Positions 1-10,369 of a stretch of DNA of 64,000 nt are shown here, in pieces. The DNA is from Macrocybe gigantea (Eukaryota; Basidiomycota; Agaricomycetes; Agaricales; Callistosporiaceae), in contig SJRY01000255.1 in the NCBI GenBank assembly GCA_011319805.1, forward strand, positions 310,001-374,000, written 5' to 3'. A model generated the notes under the pieces. That model was given only the letters and a program-made list of their open reading frames with translations, was not told where the DNA came from and searched no databases. Each line of letters starts with the position of its first letter. The stretch's first letter is position 1. The translations under genes were made by a program, and so were the position numbers.

Positions 1-1291
1 TACCAGCTTCGAACGAGGGTGAGGTCACGCTGAAAGTAAGCCTATTCGAAAAGACAACAGGGTTATTCGTGGGTATATGCGGCATGATTGGAAAAGGAAA
101 CGGTACAAGTAGGTCGTGGGATGGCATGGTTCCACCTGAAAGGTGCTATGCATTAGCGGAACTCATCATTTCTAGATGCTGGCACATACCCGAAAAGAAG
201 TTTTGAGCCATCCAACCGTCGTCATCGTCGAAATGATAAGTCATCGTACGATGACAGAAGATTTGGACGAAGAGGAGAGAGTCATCGGCATCATTTGAGT
301 CGATGCGTTTGGGACGTAACCACATCGAGATCTTCCGGAGGAGCAAATCATAGTTTTTCATGTGCTCGAACATCTGGATACAATATTTGGTTCTTGCTCG
401 CAAGAAGAAACTGTTATCTTGCCTCAATGGACAGAATCCTGTCAAAGCTAGAACAACGAATATTAGTGGACGATTAGGAAATCGTGTGTACGATTCTCAC
501 TGCCTTGCACCAGAAAAGTCGAATGTGTTGACGTCTGCGGTAATGACCTGTAGGTTGGGGTTATAAGCAACAGCCGATACGCAAAGGTCGATAATAGTTG
601 ACCTCCAAGTTGGTCAGACCACGCAACTTAGCGACATCATCAATATGGAGTTTTTGTGTAGTGGAATTTGATAGCCCGACAATTCTAGAATTGGGATATT
701 TCTGGAACAAACAAGTCATTAAAGGCTGCTTCGTGGATCGTCCAATGAGTAACCTTGGCGAGATATAAGGCCAGACTGCCCCAGCCTAAAATAAGATTAC
801 TCTCCGCCCTCTCATGCAAAGAGAAACAGCTGACTGACCGCATCCCAAGTCTAAAATATCAATGTCGTCACGTAATTTGGCTTTCTCGCAATAGTCTTCA
901 AGCATAAGAATCTCCGCTTGGGCCAATGTCTCCTTCCCGGTTGGATACAGGCATGAGGAGTACTTGGCACAGGGTCCGAGAGTCGAAAGCATGAATTTGG
1001 TTGAAACCTGACAAGTAACGGCTGATTAACAGTGCGACAGACAAAGCGGTCATGACTGGCTTCATAGTGTTGTTGGTTGGCTTTCTCAGGGACATCTGCA
1101 ATGGTAATCCTGCGGCGAGCTTCTTCAATCCATTTCATCTTGGCTTCATGGTTGGCTTCAAAAGATCCTTTATCAATTTCCTGGAGTCTCTGGCGCAAGA
1201 GAGCGCGAATGGCGCGACGCAAGATAAAATCAGGAACGAGACCTCTGTCGAGCCATTCGTATCCAAACTGAAGGACAGAGTGGGGGAGCAT
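1..1291 (-). CDS. SAM-dependent methyltransferase, coclaurine N-methyltransferase / CFA-synthase-like (3' end cut by window)
   Basis: Likely moves a methyl group from S-adenosylmethionine to a small amine or lipid; the true substrate cannot be read from sequence. The start at 1291 gives an N-terminus MLPHSVLQFGYEWLDRGL, then LGPCAKYSSCLYPTGKETL, followed by SAM motif I, LGCGWGSLALYL, which is completed across an intron near 790-838. Downstream exons carry FEHMKNYDLLLRKISMW and IFCHRTMTYHFDDDD, typical of the coclaurine N-methyltransferase-like branch of the cyclopropane-fatty-acid synthase superfamily. The last intron in view is 42-106 (65 nt); after it the reading resumes with AYFQRDLTLVRSW and runs off the left edge, so the C-terminus is missing. 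It is divergent from MDM31 with only 185 bp between the start codons. The family assignment is solid; the substrate is unknown. Confidence 0.85.
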
Positions 1292-1476
1292 AGTGGAGAT
1301 AGAGAGAGAGCCTCAGCCGCCACGTCCTTCTCGTTTCCTGCATGGCAGATGGGTTGCTGCTTCGCGGGACTCACGATCGGTCACAGGCCTGTGACATTGA
1401 CCAAGCTTACCTAATCAATTAAATCTATGACGCTCGACCATGTTTTTCCCAGTCCATCCTTCTTCCATGCCTGCCC

Positions 1477-4137
1477 ATGGCGTCCACCTCCGTCGCCAAG
1501 GTTGCACAGCGTCCGGCCTCGCTGCGGTTGCTGTGCTCCTCCAAGCAGTACGCAGCGGTACAGCGATACAGCGTCATTAGGAATTTCTTCAGGCAGCATA
1601 CCGTCCTTCAAGCCGCGCAACCGCAACCACGACTGCAGCCAAGGTCCCGTCTTTTCACAGTGCATCCGTTGCGGCTAGGCGCCCCTCTTTTGTCGCCTCA
1701 TACGTCTGTATATGCGCTCTTGGTATATGCAAAACTTCCCAAGGCGTCATTCTCGTCCACCAAAACCTCATCCACATCCGAAGAAGAAAAGACGCACAGT
1801 AGCCATACTGAAGCGACTTCCTCCCCCAAGGCGGATGAACCCCAAAAACCCGTTCCACCGCCACCACCAGATTCACATGCCCATGTCCACCTCGAGAACT
1901 ACTCACGTTTCTTTCGGCGGTTAGCATTATCCCTCCCACACCCACATCGCCCTACGCGCGATGACCTCTTAAGTGTGGCCACCAATTTCTGGCAACGCTT
2001 ACGCATACGTTTCAAATGGTTCACTGTGAGGTCGTTCCGGAAGTTTAATGCCGACGACATATCTGCTTTTGTTACATGGTTTCTTATGAGTCAAACACTA
2101 TGGATCTTGGTCGGAACGTGAGTTGGGCGTCCTCAGTTTCTGAAGTAGAGATTCTGACGGGCTCGGCTTCAAACAGTACCACCTTTTTTTCAGTTATCTT
2201 TGCCATTTTGAATAGTCTTCGTCTACAAAGTAAGCTTCACTGCAGCATACCTGGTGAAACCTTCAATCACGAAAACGACTTATAGCTTATGTTGCACGCG
2301 CTATCAGCGACTATCTTACCGCCGAAACCGGCGTGACGATTATTTTTGAATCAGCCATCGTTCCGAAATGGAAAGATTCGCGCATCTCCTTCAAGAACGT
2401 TTATGTGTCCCGCCGGCCCACGTCCCCCGGTTCGGAGACGAAAAAAACCGAGAAAGATGTACACCAGGCTGCCATGGGGTACGACGTCAGCAATCATCCC
2501 GCTAATTACCATATCGGTGACGACGAAGAAGACAACACTTTTCTTGCTCCTACCGAAGAGCAAGACTGGAACATTTCTATGTACGATTTGAACATTGATT
2601 CTATTGACGTCACCTTGTCCTTGACAAGATGGCTGGATGGAAAAGGTCTGGTCGAGGATGCTGTAGTGAAGGGTGTCCGTGGAATTCTGGGTCCGTTCTC
2701 TGCGCGTTATCCTGCCACTCAAGTCCTAATTCAACTGTGTAGATCGTCGATTCGTATACTGGGATCCCGATCAACCGCTGGATCCCAAGAGCTTCCGGCA
2801 TGAGTCCCTCCCGGGCGACTTTGAACTTGAGTCCTTACAGTTGGAGGACGTTCTCATCACTGTCCTCCAACCCCAGGGCTTTCGACCATTTACGGCATCA
2901 ATCTTCCGTGCTGATATCAGACAGTTCAGAAAGCGTTGGCTCTTCTACGATTTCCTCTCCGCAGAAAATATTGTTGGACAGTTCGACAACTGTCTGTTCA
3001 GCCTTCATCGACCACAGAGTATTGGCCGAACGACGGAAAGGGATCTGAAAGACGGCGAATGGGCCAAAATGGTCGGTTCTCGCATATACTCGACGGATGT
3101 CCATTCTCCTGACTTTTTCTGACAGTCTCGCCTTCGCATCGATGGTGTAAATATTGATCATCTTCAAAGCGTGACTACGGAAGGTCCCATATCGTGGATC
3201 ACATCAGGAAAGGTGGACGCCGTCCTGGATATCAAGTTCCCTCGTGACCCTACAGACGATCTGGGACTCAATGTCATTCTCGGAGAAATTGCAGACGCTA
3301 TCTCTACCTCCCTGTCGTCTAATACTAGTCCCGAGCTCGATCGAATACCAGGTCAACGAGAGTTGGTCAAGCCAGCTTTGTCTGCCCCAGAAGGTGAAGA
3401 AGGAGCACCAGAGGACAACGCGAAAATTGTGGTGGACATCGACTTGAGGTTCCGAGATCTGAAAGCCGCAGTCCCGATTTTCACGAGCGATCTATCTTAT
3501 GTCAATAATGCTCTGATACGGCCTATTGTTGCCTTTATGAAGTTCGTCGACTTATTCGCTCTTGTTCATGACCCAAGCCTGACTTGCCGTCTTTCAAAAG
3601 CGCAAATCGGACTCTGGTGCCCATTCATTGTCGAGTTGTCAAGGATCTCAGCGATTTCGATGGAGCTTGGACAGTGAGTGATCCGTTTGTACTTTCGCTG
3701 CTTTCTTTGCTGATATCATATCCTTTCTTTAGATGTGGGAAAGTATGCCATATTTCTGTCACTAATCGTTCAACTTTCTTGAACTAACCAACCCCTACGA
3801 ACAGGCGGTCTGCTGGATGATATATCATTAAAAGTAAGTATATGCGCTTCTGTATCTTATCGTTTGTTTCGTTGATTTTGCCTTCAGGTCTACGAAGCCC
3901 TCGCATATCACGTCTCGCAATCAGCCATGAATCGGCACCGCATGAAGACTGTCAGCCTCTGGAGCTTGCAAATGACAGCCAGCGCGATTCTCTCGGCCCT
4001 GCGAAACGTCATCGACCCGGTCTCGCTCCACCTAAAGGAAGCATATGCGAATGGGTATGAGCTATATGACGCCGCTTATAAAAGTTCTTTACTATATTGA
4101 TAATCGCAGAATCTTTGTCCAGCCTCAACTCAGGTAA
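1477..4137 (+). CDS. MDM31: Mitochondrial inner-membrane distribution and morphology protein Mdm31
   Basis: Mdm31/Mdm32 family inner-membrane protein needed in yeast for mitochondrial shape, mtDNA inheritance and lipid balance. The N-terminal ~110 residues are basic and Ser-rich, as for a mitochondrial presequence, followed by a Pro stretch and the conserved FNADDISAFVTWFLMSQTL, which opens the first membrane segment. A second segment (FFSVIFAILNSL) follows an intron. The large intermembrane-space domain shows VTIIFESAIVPKWKDSRI, YWDPDQPLDPKSFRHESLPG and WLFYDFLSAENIVGQFDN. At least seven introns are needed. The 3' end is ambiguous: reading on gives TGA at 4098-4100, while removing a good 55-nt intron (4055-4109) gives a C-terminus NGIFVQPQLR and TAA at 4135-4137; I prefer the spliced end. 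Start ATG 1477 is the first ATG of the open frame. Confidence 0.9.
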
Positions 4138-4620
4138 AAATTATTGTACACCTTCAACTAATACAGATATGTAAGCATATGGGTGGATAGACGCTTCGTT
4201 GATGTCGCTCGTTATTTATACCGACTCAATCAATACATGGGTCATCTCACACACCCCTGATTCATTGTTGTCTTGTTCAAGTGATCCTGAGCGTTCCAAG
4301 TCATAGTGATATTTAAGTGCATATATACAAAATGCAACGCTGCCGCGTAGTTGAGGCACATTTAGGAAGGGAGGCATTCACTCAAAGACGATCCTCAGGA
4401 ACTTCGAGCGTTACCTCTTTTTCTTTCATAGACCGACTACTGTTCACTACGGTTACTCGTGGGACAGTCAAACATTTCTCCGTTTTTAGGCAAAAATTCT
4501 GGCAGCGCATGATGAGGTCTTCATAAAACGCATCATATAGAACTAGGTCATAGATACATCAAGACGTCACCCCAACACGTACAATCTGACAGACGAGACA
4601 CCGAGTATCATGATTTATAC
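4138..4620. other. Convergent intergenic region
   Basis: About 480 bp between the 3' ends of MDM31 and the secreted-protein gene. Short open stretches occur but none matches a known family or shows splice signals. It should hold both 3' UTRs and polyadenylation sites. Confidence 0.5.
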
Positions 4621-5833
4621 CTACACAATCGTTACCGTGAGCAGTTTAACGACACCGTCTATGTTGATACCTGGTTGAGACGTCGGTAAAAATATCTCAT
4701 GATCAACAGCGAAATGGCTGCACAAGTCACTGACCGTGATTGATGCCCTCAGAGCCCGAGCTGAGGAGGCCCGTAACGTTTCGAGCGGTCGTGCGATAGG
4801 TGACTCCAAAAAAGTGTCGGTACCCAAGTGCTGCAGCTACAAGTCTGTCTCTGTGGGATCGTGGCAGCGGACTGAGTATATGCACGGCATCATCCTTCTC
4901 GCGGAAGGAAGGTAAAAAGAATCTAGGGCTCACCGACCGATGTTGTAACCATTCGGGACAATGTCGTGGTGATCGCTGACGTCCTGCAGAGGCACGAGAT
5001 GGGATCAGGTCACGAGCTTGATTGTAGTGTAGAATACCTTCTCTTGCGATACACTGACACGAAGAGGACCCGATGATCAGATTGAACTTTTTCGTGCGGC
5101 AGATGAGATATGAAAAGAGACGTACGCGAGGAACAGTGCACTGCTGTTGGCCGTTGGACCGTCCTGGCGATATGCTCTATTGGTGATTATCAGTCAGTCT
5201 AAGCAACGTAATGACCGGGCGAAATGCAAATTATAGATGCCGACCTCAGGTGGTTGCCGCCGACGAGTGACTCGAGGCATGGACCGAGAATAGGGATATG
5301 ATAATGCTCCCTCAGAACTTGCTATCTTCCGACATCAGCTGCCTAGTCGGCGCCGCAGCGAGACCAGGAAGAAGGACGCAACTCTCTCGTTTACCCAGCC
5401 GTGGCCGTCGCCCAGATTTGCAGGCTGCGGCGCGCCTTGATGCAGCCCGAGGCACTCTTTCGAGCTGGCCAACGCCAGCGGAGACGACAAAGAGCATCAG
5501 AGAGGCCTGCACTTCATTTGATCACTGGTCATCGACTCACAAGCCGATCGCACGCGCATAGTTTAAGAACCCGGAAGGCGTGAAGACCGCGGGAGAGCTC
5601 AGCCCAGATATGATCACCTTCCGGATGTAATACCCTAAATGAATCTCGAAGAAACCAAGGAAAAAAAAACTTACATTGAGAGGCTCACCGAAGCCTGGTC
5701 CGCCCGACCTGTTGAGCATGGACCCTCCACCTTGTCTGGGGTCGTAAAATTCTACGGCGGCGGTGCTACTGTTCTCTTCAGCAACGACAGCAATAGCTAG
5801 GGCGAAGACGGTGGCGCAGGCAAGCAAATGCAT
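4621..5833 (-). CDS. Conserved basidiomycete secreted protein of unknown function, intron-rich
   Basis: Starts at ATG 5833 with a signal peptide (MHLLACATVFALAIAVVA). After splicing, the ~235-residue product shows conserved blocks in order: QGGGSMLNRSGGPGFGEPLN; VIISGLSSPAVFTPSGFLNYA; KECLGLHQGAPQPANLGDGH; CLESLVGGNHLRAYRQDGP; ALFLAVSQEKDVSDHHDIV; PNGYNIGRDRLV; GINIDGVVKLLTVTIV. I recall this block order from a family of uncharacterised secreted proteins widespread in mushrooms and polypores; no activity is known to me. The gene is split by at least seven introns, including one that isolates a 16-nt exon (5038-5053) which alone restores the AVSQEK frame. One donor (GTTGCG, after WVNER) is atypical. 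A TATA-like box lies about 41 bp upstream of the ATG. The gene structure is well supported; the function is unknown. Confidence 0.82.
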
Positions 5834-5873
5834 CTCGGAACCTTAGAACTAGGCATTACGTCTCTAGCAGAGT

Positions 5874-5928
5874 TTTTATAGCACCATGTATGGGCAGGCT
5901 GCATCCAGCCTTCCAGCGGCTTTATAAA
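5874..5928 (-). promoter_or_regulatory. TATA-like elements upstream of the secreted-protein gene
   Basis: On the minus strand TATAAAA lies at 5880-5874, 41 bp upstream of the start codon, and the palindrome TTTATAAA lies at 5921-5928, about 90 bp upstream. Either could be the core promoter; the transcription start is not known. Confidence 0.45.
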
Positions 5929-6603
5929 GCCTAGTCACTGGTTCCGGCGCTGAACGTTGATTCTCAGTATACCAATGGCAGGGCATCTCTGGCGTCAGCA
6001 TGACCAAAAAAGCTGTCTGAATGGACAACGCAATTGAAACCCTGAGAGCCAGAAAAGACGCCAAACCACATTCAGACGTGCGTCAAGGGCCGCATGCGAC
6101 CTGACTTGATGGCTCCCGAGTCAAGAGCTTGAGGTAGATTCCCAATGATAGCCGTACGTGGGGAGTAGCCGCCATACCGCGAAACCGACCAACGCTGGAA
6201 AAGGATGTGCTTGTCTGGTGGTATCGGCACCATCTGGCATGAGATTTACTGTAGTGGCGAATCATATGATACTTGCAGACGTACAGACTCCTCATCGAAC
6301 CATGTAAACTGTTTGTCTCCCCGATTAGGACATCTCACGTGGATCGCCATCCCACATTGACCGTAGCAGCCAGCATTGCAGAAGAAGCGAATCACTCGAG
6401 AAAGCCAAGAATCGGAGGGGACATGGGTTGCAAAATGTCCACGTAGAGTGCAGGGTATGTGGTACGACTGATCGTGTTGTACAGTACATTACAGGCATCC
6501 AAAATCCTATATCCAGCAAGAAAGTGGGTTTCGGGAAGTGTGGCATAACGCCAATAGTTCACTCACTATGTGATCAAGAAAAAAAGAATTGCTAAAATCC
6601 AAC
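5929..6603. other. Intergenic region, upstream of the secreted-protein gene
   Basis: About 675 bp between the TATA-like elements and the RVS161 stop. Short minus-strand frames at 6083-6295 and 6325-6546 show no family signature. I see no RNA gene or transposon end. Confidence 0.5.
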
Positions 6604-7878
6604 CTAGTTACCACCGCATATGGAAAGTTCTTTCATCTCTTGTAGAACGCTCTCCACCTATACAGATGTAAGATATAGGGTTATGGCGAGGCGACGTTGC
6701 TTCGACGAACCTGAGCATCCAATTGACCAGCCGCATAATCATCACGAACGTTGTCCGCAAAGTACCTTGAGCGGGGGATCAAAGGTGGAAATATTTCGAA
6801 GGGAATTGGGGGCTCACCGTTGTACACCGCTCAGCTTCTCATATCCTTCCTCAGCAAATTTGGCTTGCATTCGAATCATTGCTTCAAAACTGGGATCAAA
6901 GTATGGAACTCTCAGGTCCAGTAGCTGAGGTAGCTCGGCAATAAGTTGGTCGTTTAGGATATCAAACAGTTCTTTGGCCTCGTCGTTCTCCTGCTGAGCC
7001 TGCATATAGAAATCAAAAATCTGCTTTGGATGCCTGACACGGTGAGATGAACGAACTTTTGGCAATTTGGTCGGATCTTCGCTAGGCTTATCTATTAGCT
7101 TTCGGAGTTTGCTTCTGGCCGAGTCGTAATCAAGCAACTGTCGTGGCTGTAAGTAGAAAACCAATGGATGGAGCAAGCCAGAGACGCACTTTTTTGTTGC
7201 GTTTGGTTATATGCTCGTTGACTATGGGGAAATAGGCGCACATTTTGCCCAACGGCTCTGAGATGGCAGTCCGATAGGGGCCGTCCTACACAATCGTTTA
7301 ACGAGTGTTCAGAAGATAATTGGAAAGTCGTACCAATTCACGGCCGAAACCCCCGTCCAGATCGTCAACGGACCGCTTATACGCATGACCAGCCATCGCG
7401 CCTTCGGACGATCTATCGGCGGCGCCGTAGAAAACTTCAAGCGTCTCGGCAATCCTGGTCTGTGCAGCTGTCATGGCTGTAATAGAGCGGTCTCAGATAG
7501 GTAAAGCACGAAAGCGACTGCGGCTGCGTGTACCTCGCATGGCATCCCAGTACGCCTTGCTGTCTTTTTGCAGAGCCTGACATTCTTTCTCAAAACTTAG
7601 AGTAGGGGACATGAGGGAAGATGTAAAAGGACGTTGAATAGCAGACGCACGTCCTGTACTTCCCCTCCTCTTCTGAAAACTCGCGATCCACGGTGCGTTC
7701 GATCTGTCCGGTCTTTTGCAGGAGCTAGGGATGCGTAGCGTTATGAAGAGAGACGACATTGCATGGGAAAAATGCATACTGTTGTCCCGGCTCTGTTCAC
7801 TGACTTTTTGAATCTGCAAGAGGGTAAGGGATTTGAATTGGATATGATGGACGGACAGACGAACCCTGACCAACTCAT
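6604..7878 (-). CDS. RVS161: BAR-domain amphiphysin homologue Rvs161/Hob3
   Basis: N-BAR protein that binds and bends membranes and acts in endocytosis, actin patches and cell fusion. The first exon codes MSWSG and joins FKKSVNRAGTT, the hallmark N-terminus of Rvs161/Hob3. Later exons give LLQKTGQIERTVDREFSEEE, KAYWDAMRG, TAAQTRIAETLEVFYGAADR, RSVDDLDGGFGREL, EPLGKMCAYFPIVNEHITKR, LIDKPSEDPTKLPK, NDQLIAELPQLLDLRVPYF and YFADNVRDDYAAGQLDAQ, ending KELSICGGN and TAG at 6604-6606. There is no SH3 domain, which separates it from Rvs167. About nine exons are needed, all with small introns and no frame breaks. Total length is close to the ~265 residues usual for this family. Confidence 0.94.
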
Positions 7879-8009
7879 GTTTCGTGACGGAAGAGAATCA
7901 AGAGGGAGATGTGCTTAGTCATCAATTGCCCAAATAATCGTTGAAAAAGCCATGACGTAATGAAGCAGAACTCTGCCCCCTAAAAAAATGGCACGGCATA
8001 TGCATAGCA

Positions 8010-9879
8010 ATGTTTCTTGCCTTCAGACACCTCCCACAAGCCATGTCGCTCAACCTACGACGCAGCGCTCGCATCGCCGCCACAATGGTCGACTCCGACT
8101 CCAGCCTGACCTCGCTGTCTTCTTTGGAAGAAGGGTCCTCAACAGTGATTCGTACACGGAAGCGTGTCGTCAGAAAGAAGAATTTAGGGGATGAAGAAGA
8201 GTTTGTCGATGCGGGAACAGGACAAAAACGGTCCAGAAGGAGGCGGAAAGCAATACCAGAACCTGTTTATGACATTCCCGACGTAGAGTCCAAACAGACG
8301 ACATTCAAGGGGCGGCTCGGTCAGTTTATTACCCCCTTCATATTTAGTCGCATGAATCGAGAACGTTCAGGTTACGCGTGTCTAAATACTGTTCTTCGCA
8401 ACAAACGGCCTGCAAGCGAGGCCGTCTTCTGTTCAAGAACGTGTCGGTAAGATCATTATCTGGCTGGAGGTTGCTCAGCATACCAAGGGGTTTCAAAGGA
8501 TCGACAGTATCAAGAAAAATGGAATTGAATGGGTTAAAGACATTGGCCGCAAAAATCTAGAAGACTTACTTATCTTGATACAATGGAACGAAGACCATGC
8601 ACGTCCTTCATCCTTTGGTTACCTCCATGCAATGCTAAATGTGCTGTGGCAGCATATCCGCTTCTTCCGTATATCCTCTGAGATGTTTCCATACGCATCT
8701 CACAATGACTACGGTTATTCGCTTGATTACTGCGCTCATTTGCTTGCTCGCGCCGGAGAGTTGGCTAACATGTATGGACATCGGCTCACGTCCCACCCCG
8801 GTCAGTATACCCAGCTGGGAAGCCCTCGCCCCAAAGTTATCGAGGCCGCCATCCGCGAGCTTTCGTACCACTGCGAGATGCTGGACCGCATGGGCATCGG
8901 CCCTGACGGAGTCACAATCGTTCACGTACGTGCTATCGAACCGCCGAAACGCATACACCTCATGTTTGTCATCTAGGGTGGTGGCGTATACGACGACAAA
9001 ATCGCCACGCTCGAGAGGATCAAGCATACGATCACTGAGCGACTGCCAAAGCACGTGCGGGATCGACTGGTGCTGGAGAACGACGAGGTGCATGACTATC
9101 CCTCTGCATATTAGTTTTGCATCATCACACAGTTTTCCCAGCTGTGCTACAGCGCTGAAGACCTCTTGTCTCTTTGCGAAGAACTCGACGTCCCATTAGT
9201 GTTTGGTAGCCGATGTTTTTGTCATCTCAGTATTGCACGAATCTCTGATTTTACCCCCTCAGATTATCACCACGATGCTCTTAACCCTTCATCCATCCCT
9301 CCGAAAGTGATAATCGAACGCGCAGACGCCATATGGAGGCGCCGTGGAATCCGTCCCAAACAGCATCTGAGCGATCCTCGACCCGGTGCCGTGACAATCA
9401 TGGAGAAGCGGGCGCACGCCGATAGGTGCGAGAACCTGCCTCCAGACCTACCTGATGACATGGGTAAGCCTCCACGGCAGCACTGAATTGGTCCTATTTG
9501 ACGTCGTTGGTCTTCAGATCTGATGATCGAGGTATGAAGCTTTTGGCTTGACCTTTTTCAATGATCTGACTCTGCGGTGCCAGGCCAAAGACAAAGAGCA
9601 GGCTGTTTTCCAGCTTTATAGAATGTACAATTTGCATCCTGTCAATTATGGTCCGTGACTGCTATGGGCCCATGGTTGACCCAAGTTTAGACATCGTCCT
9701 CTTTAGCATCTCTTCGACCACCCAGTCCAAATCCGACGAAAGAAACCAAGGGCCGCAAATCGAACAAGCGTGCGCGCAAAGACGACGGCGATGATATCCC
9801 TGGTTTTGAAGAGGAAGATGCTGCCGAGAATGAAGATATACCTGTAGACGATTTGGATGATGCGATGGCTCCAGAGTAG
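8010..9879 (+). CDS. UVE1: UV-damage endonuclease UVDE/Uve1
   Basis: Endonuclease that nicks 5' of UV photoproducts and other distortions and starts an excision pathway independent of classical NER. The N-terminus is basic with an acidic/Ser linker (about residues 1-90); the UVDE TIM-barrel begins at GRLGYACLNTVLRNKRPASE, which is joined across an intron ending near 8370. Conserved stretches follow: FFRISSEMFPYASH, LTSHPGQYTQLGSP, HCEMLDRMGI, GGGVYDDKIATLERI, RLVLENDE and DYHHDALNP, which hold the His/Glu/Asp metal ligands of the family. A C-terminal Lys/Asp-rich tail ends at TAG 9877-9879. ATG 8010 adds MFLAFRHLPQA, possibly a mitochondrial presequence; ATG 8043 (MSLNLRRSARIAAT) is an alternative start. 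Small exons near 9520-9590 bridge DDM to AKDKEQAVFQLYRMYNLHPV. Confidence 0.94.
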
Positions 9880-10369
9880 ACGTTGAAGTCTTTACTGTAA
9901 CCACCGCACGTGGATCATACCCGTGTATTCTAGGAAGACAGTGACATTTCGCTGAGTACAACCAAGCTAGCTGCCATTACAGCAATTTCTTTAGGTGATA
10001 AGTAACGACCCTCAGGTATACTGGTGAGCAGGGAAGGTGAATCAGAATCAAAGACGAAGAGCCAAATGGAAAAGAGAAACAGGTATCATTTCCAATCCTG
10101 CCCTTGGGCCGTCAAATGTGCATGTAATAAAGGAGGGCAATAAAAAAAAACCATATGTGCGGGAGGGAAATTGACGAACAAGATGCCAAAACTCTTGACA
10201 GATGAAAGAGAAAAAAGACCGAGGCCAATTGCTACAGATGAATGCAACCAACGAAGACGAAGATATAAAAAAAAATGACTACACACGATATCGTGCCACG
10301 CGAAGAGTTGAAACAGAAGCACAAAAAAAAGGGTCATACAAAACCTGTCAGAATAGTTAATCGTACATT
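9880..10369. other. Convergent intergenic region with A-rich tracts
   Basis: 490 bp between the stop codons of UVE1 and the Ser-rich gene. It contains several A8-A9 runs (near 10141, 10267 and 10322) on the plus strand. No coding or RNA signature was seen. Confidence 0.5.
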
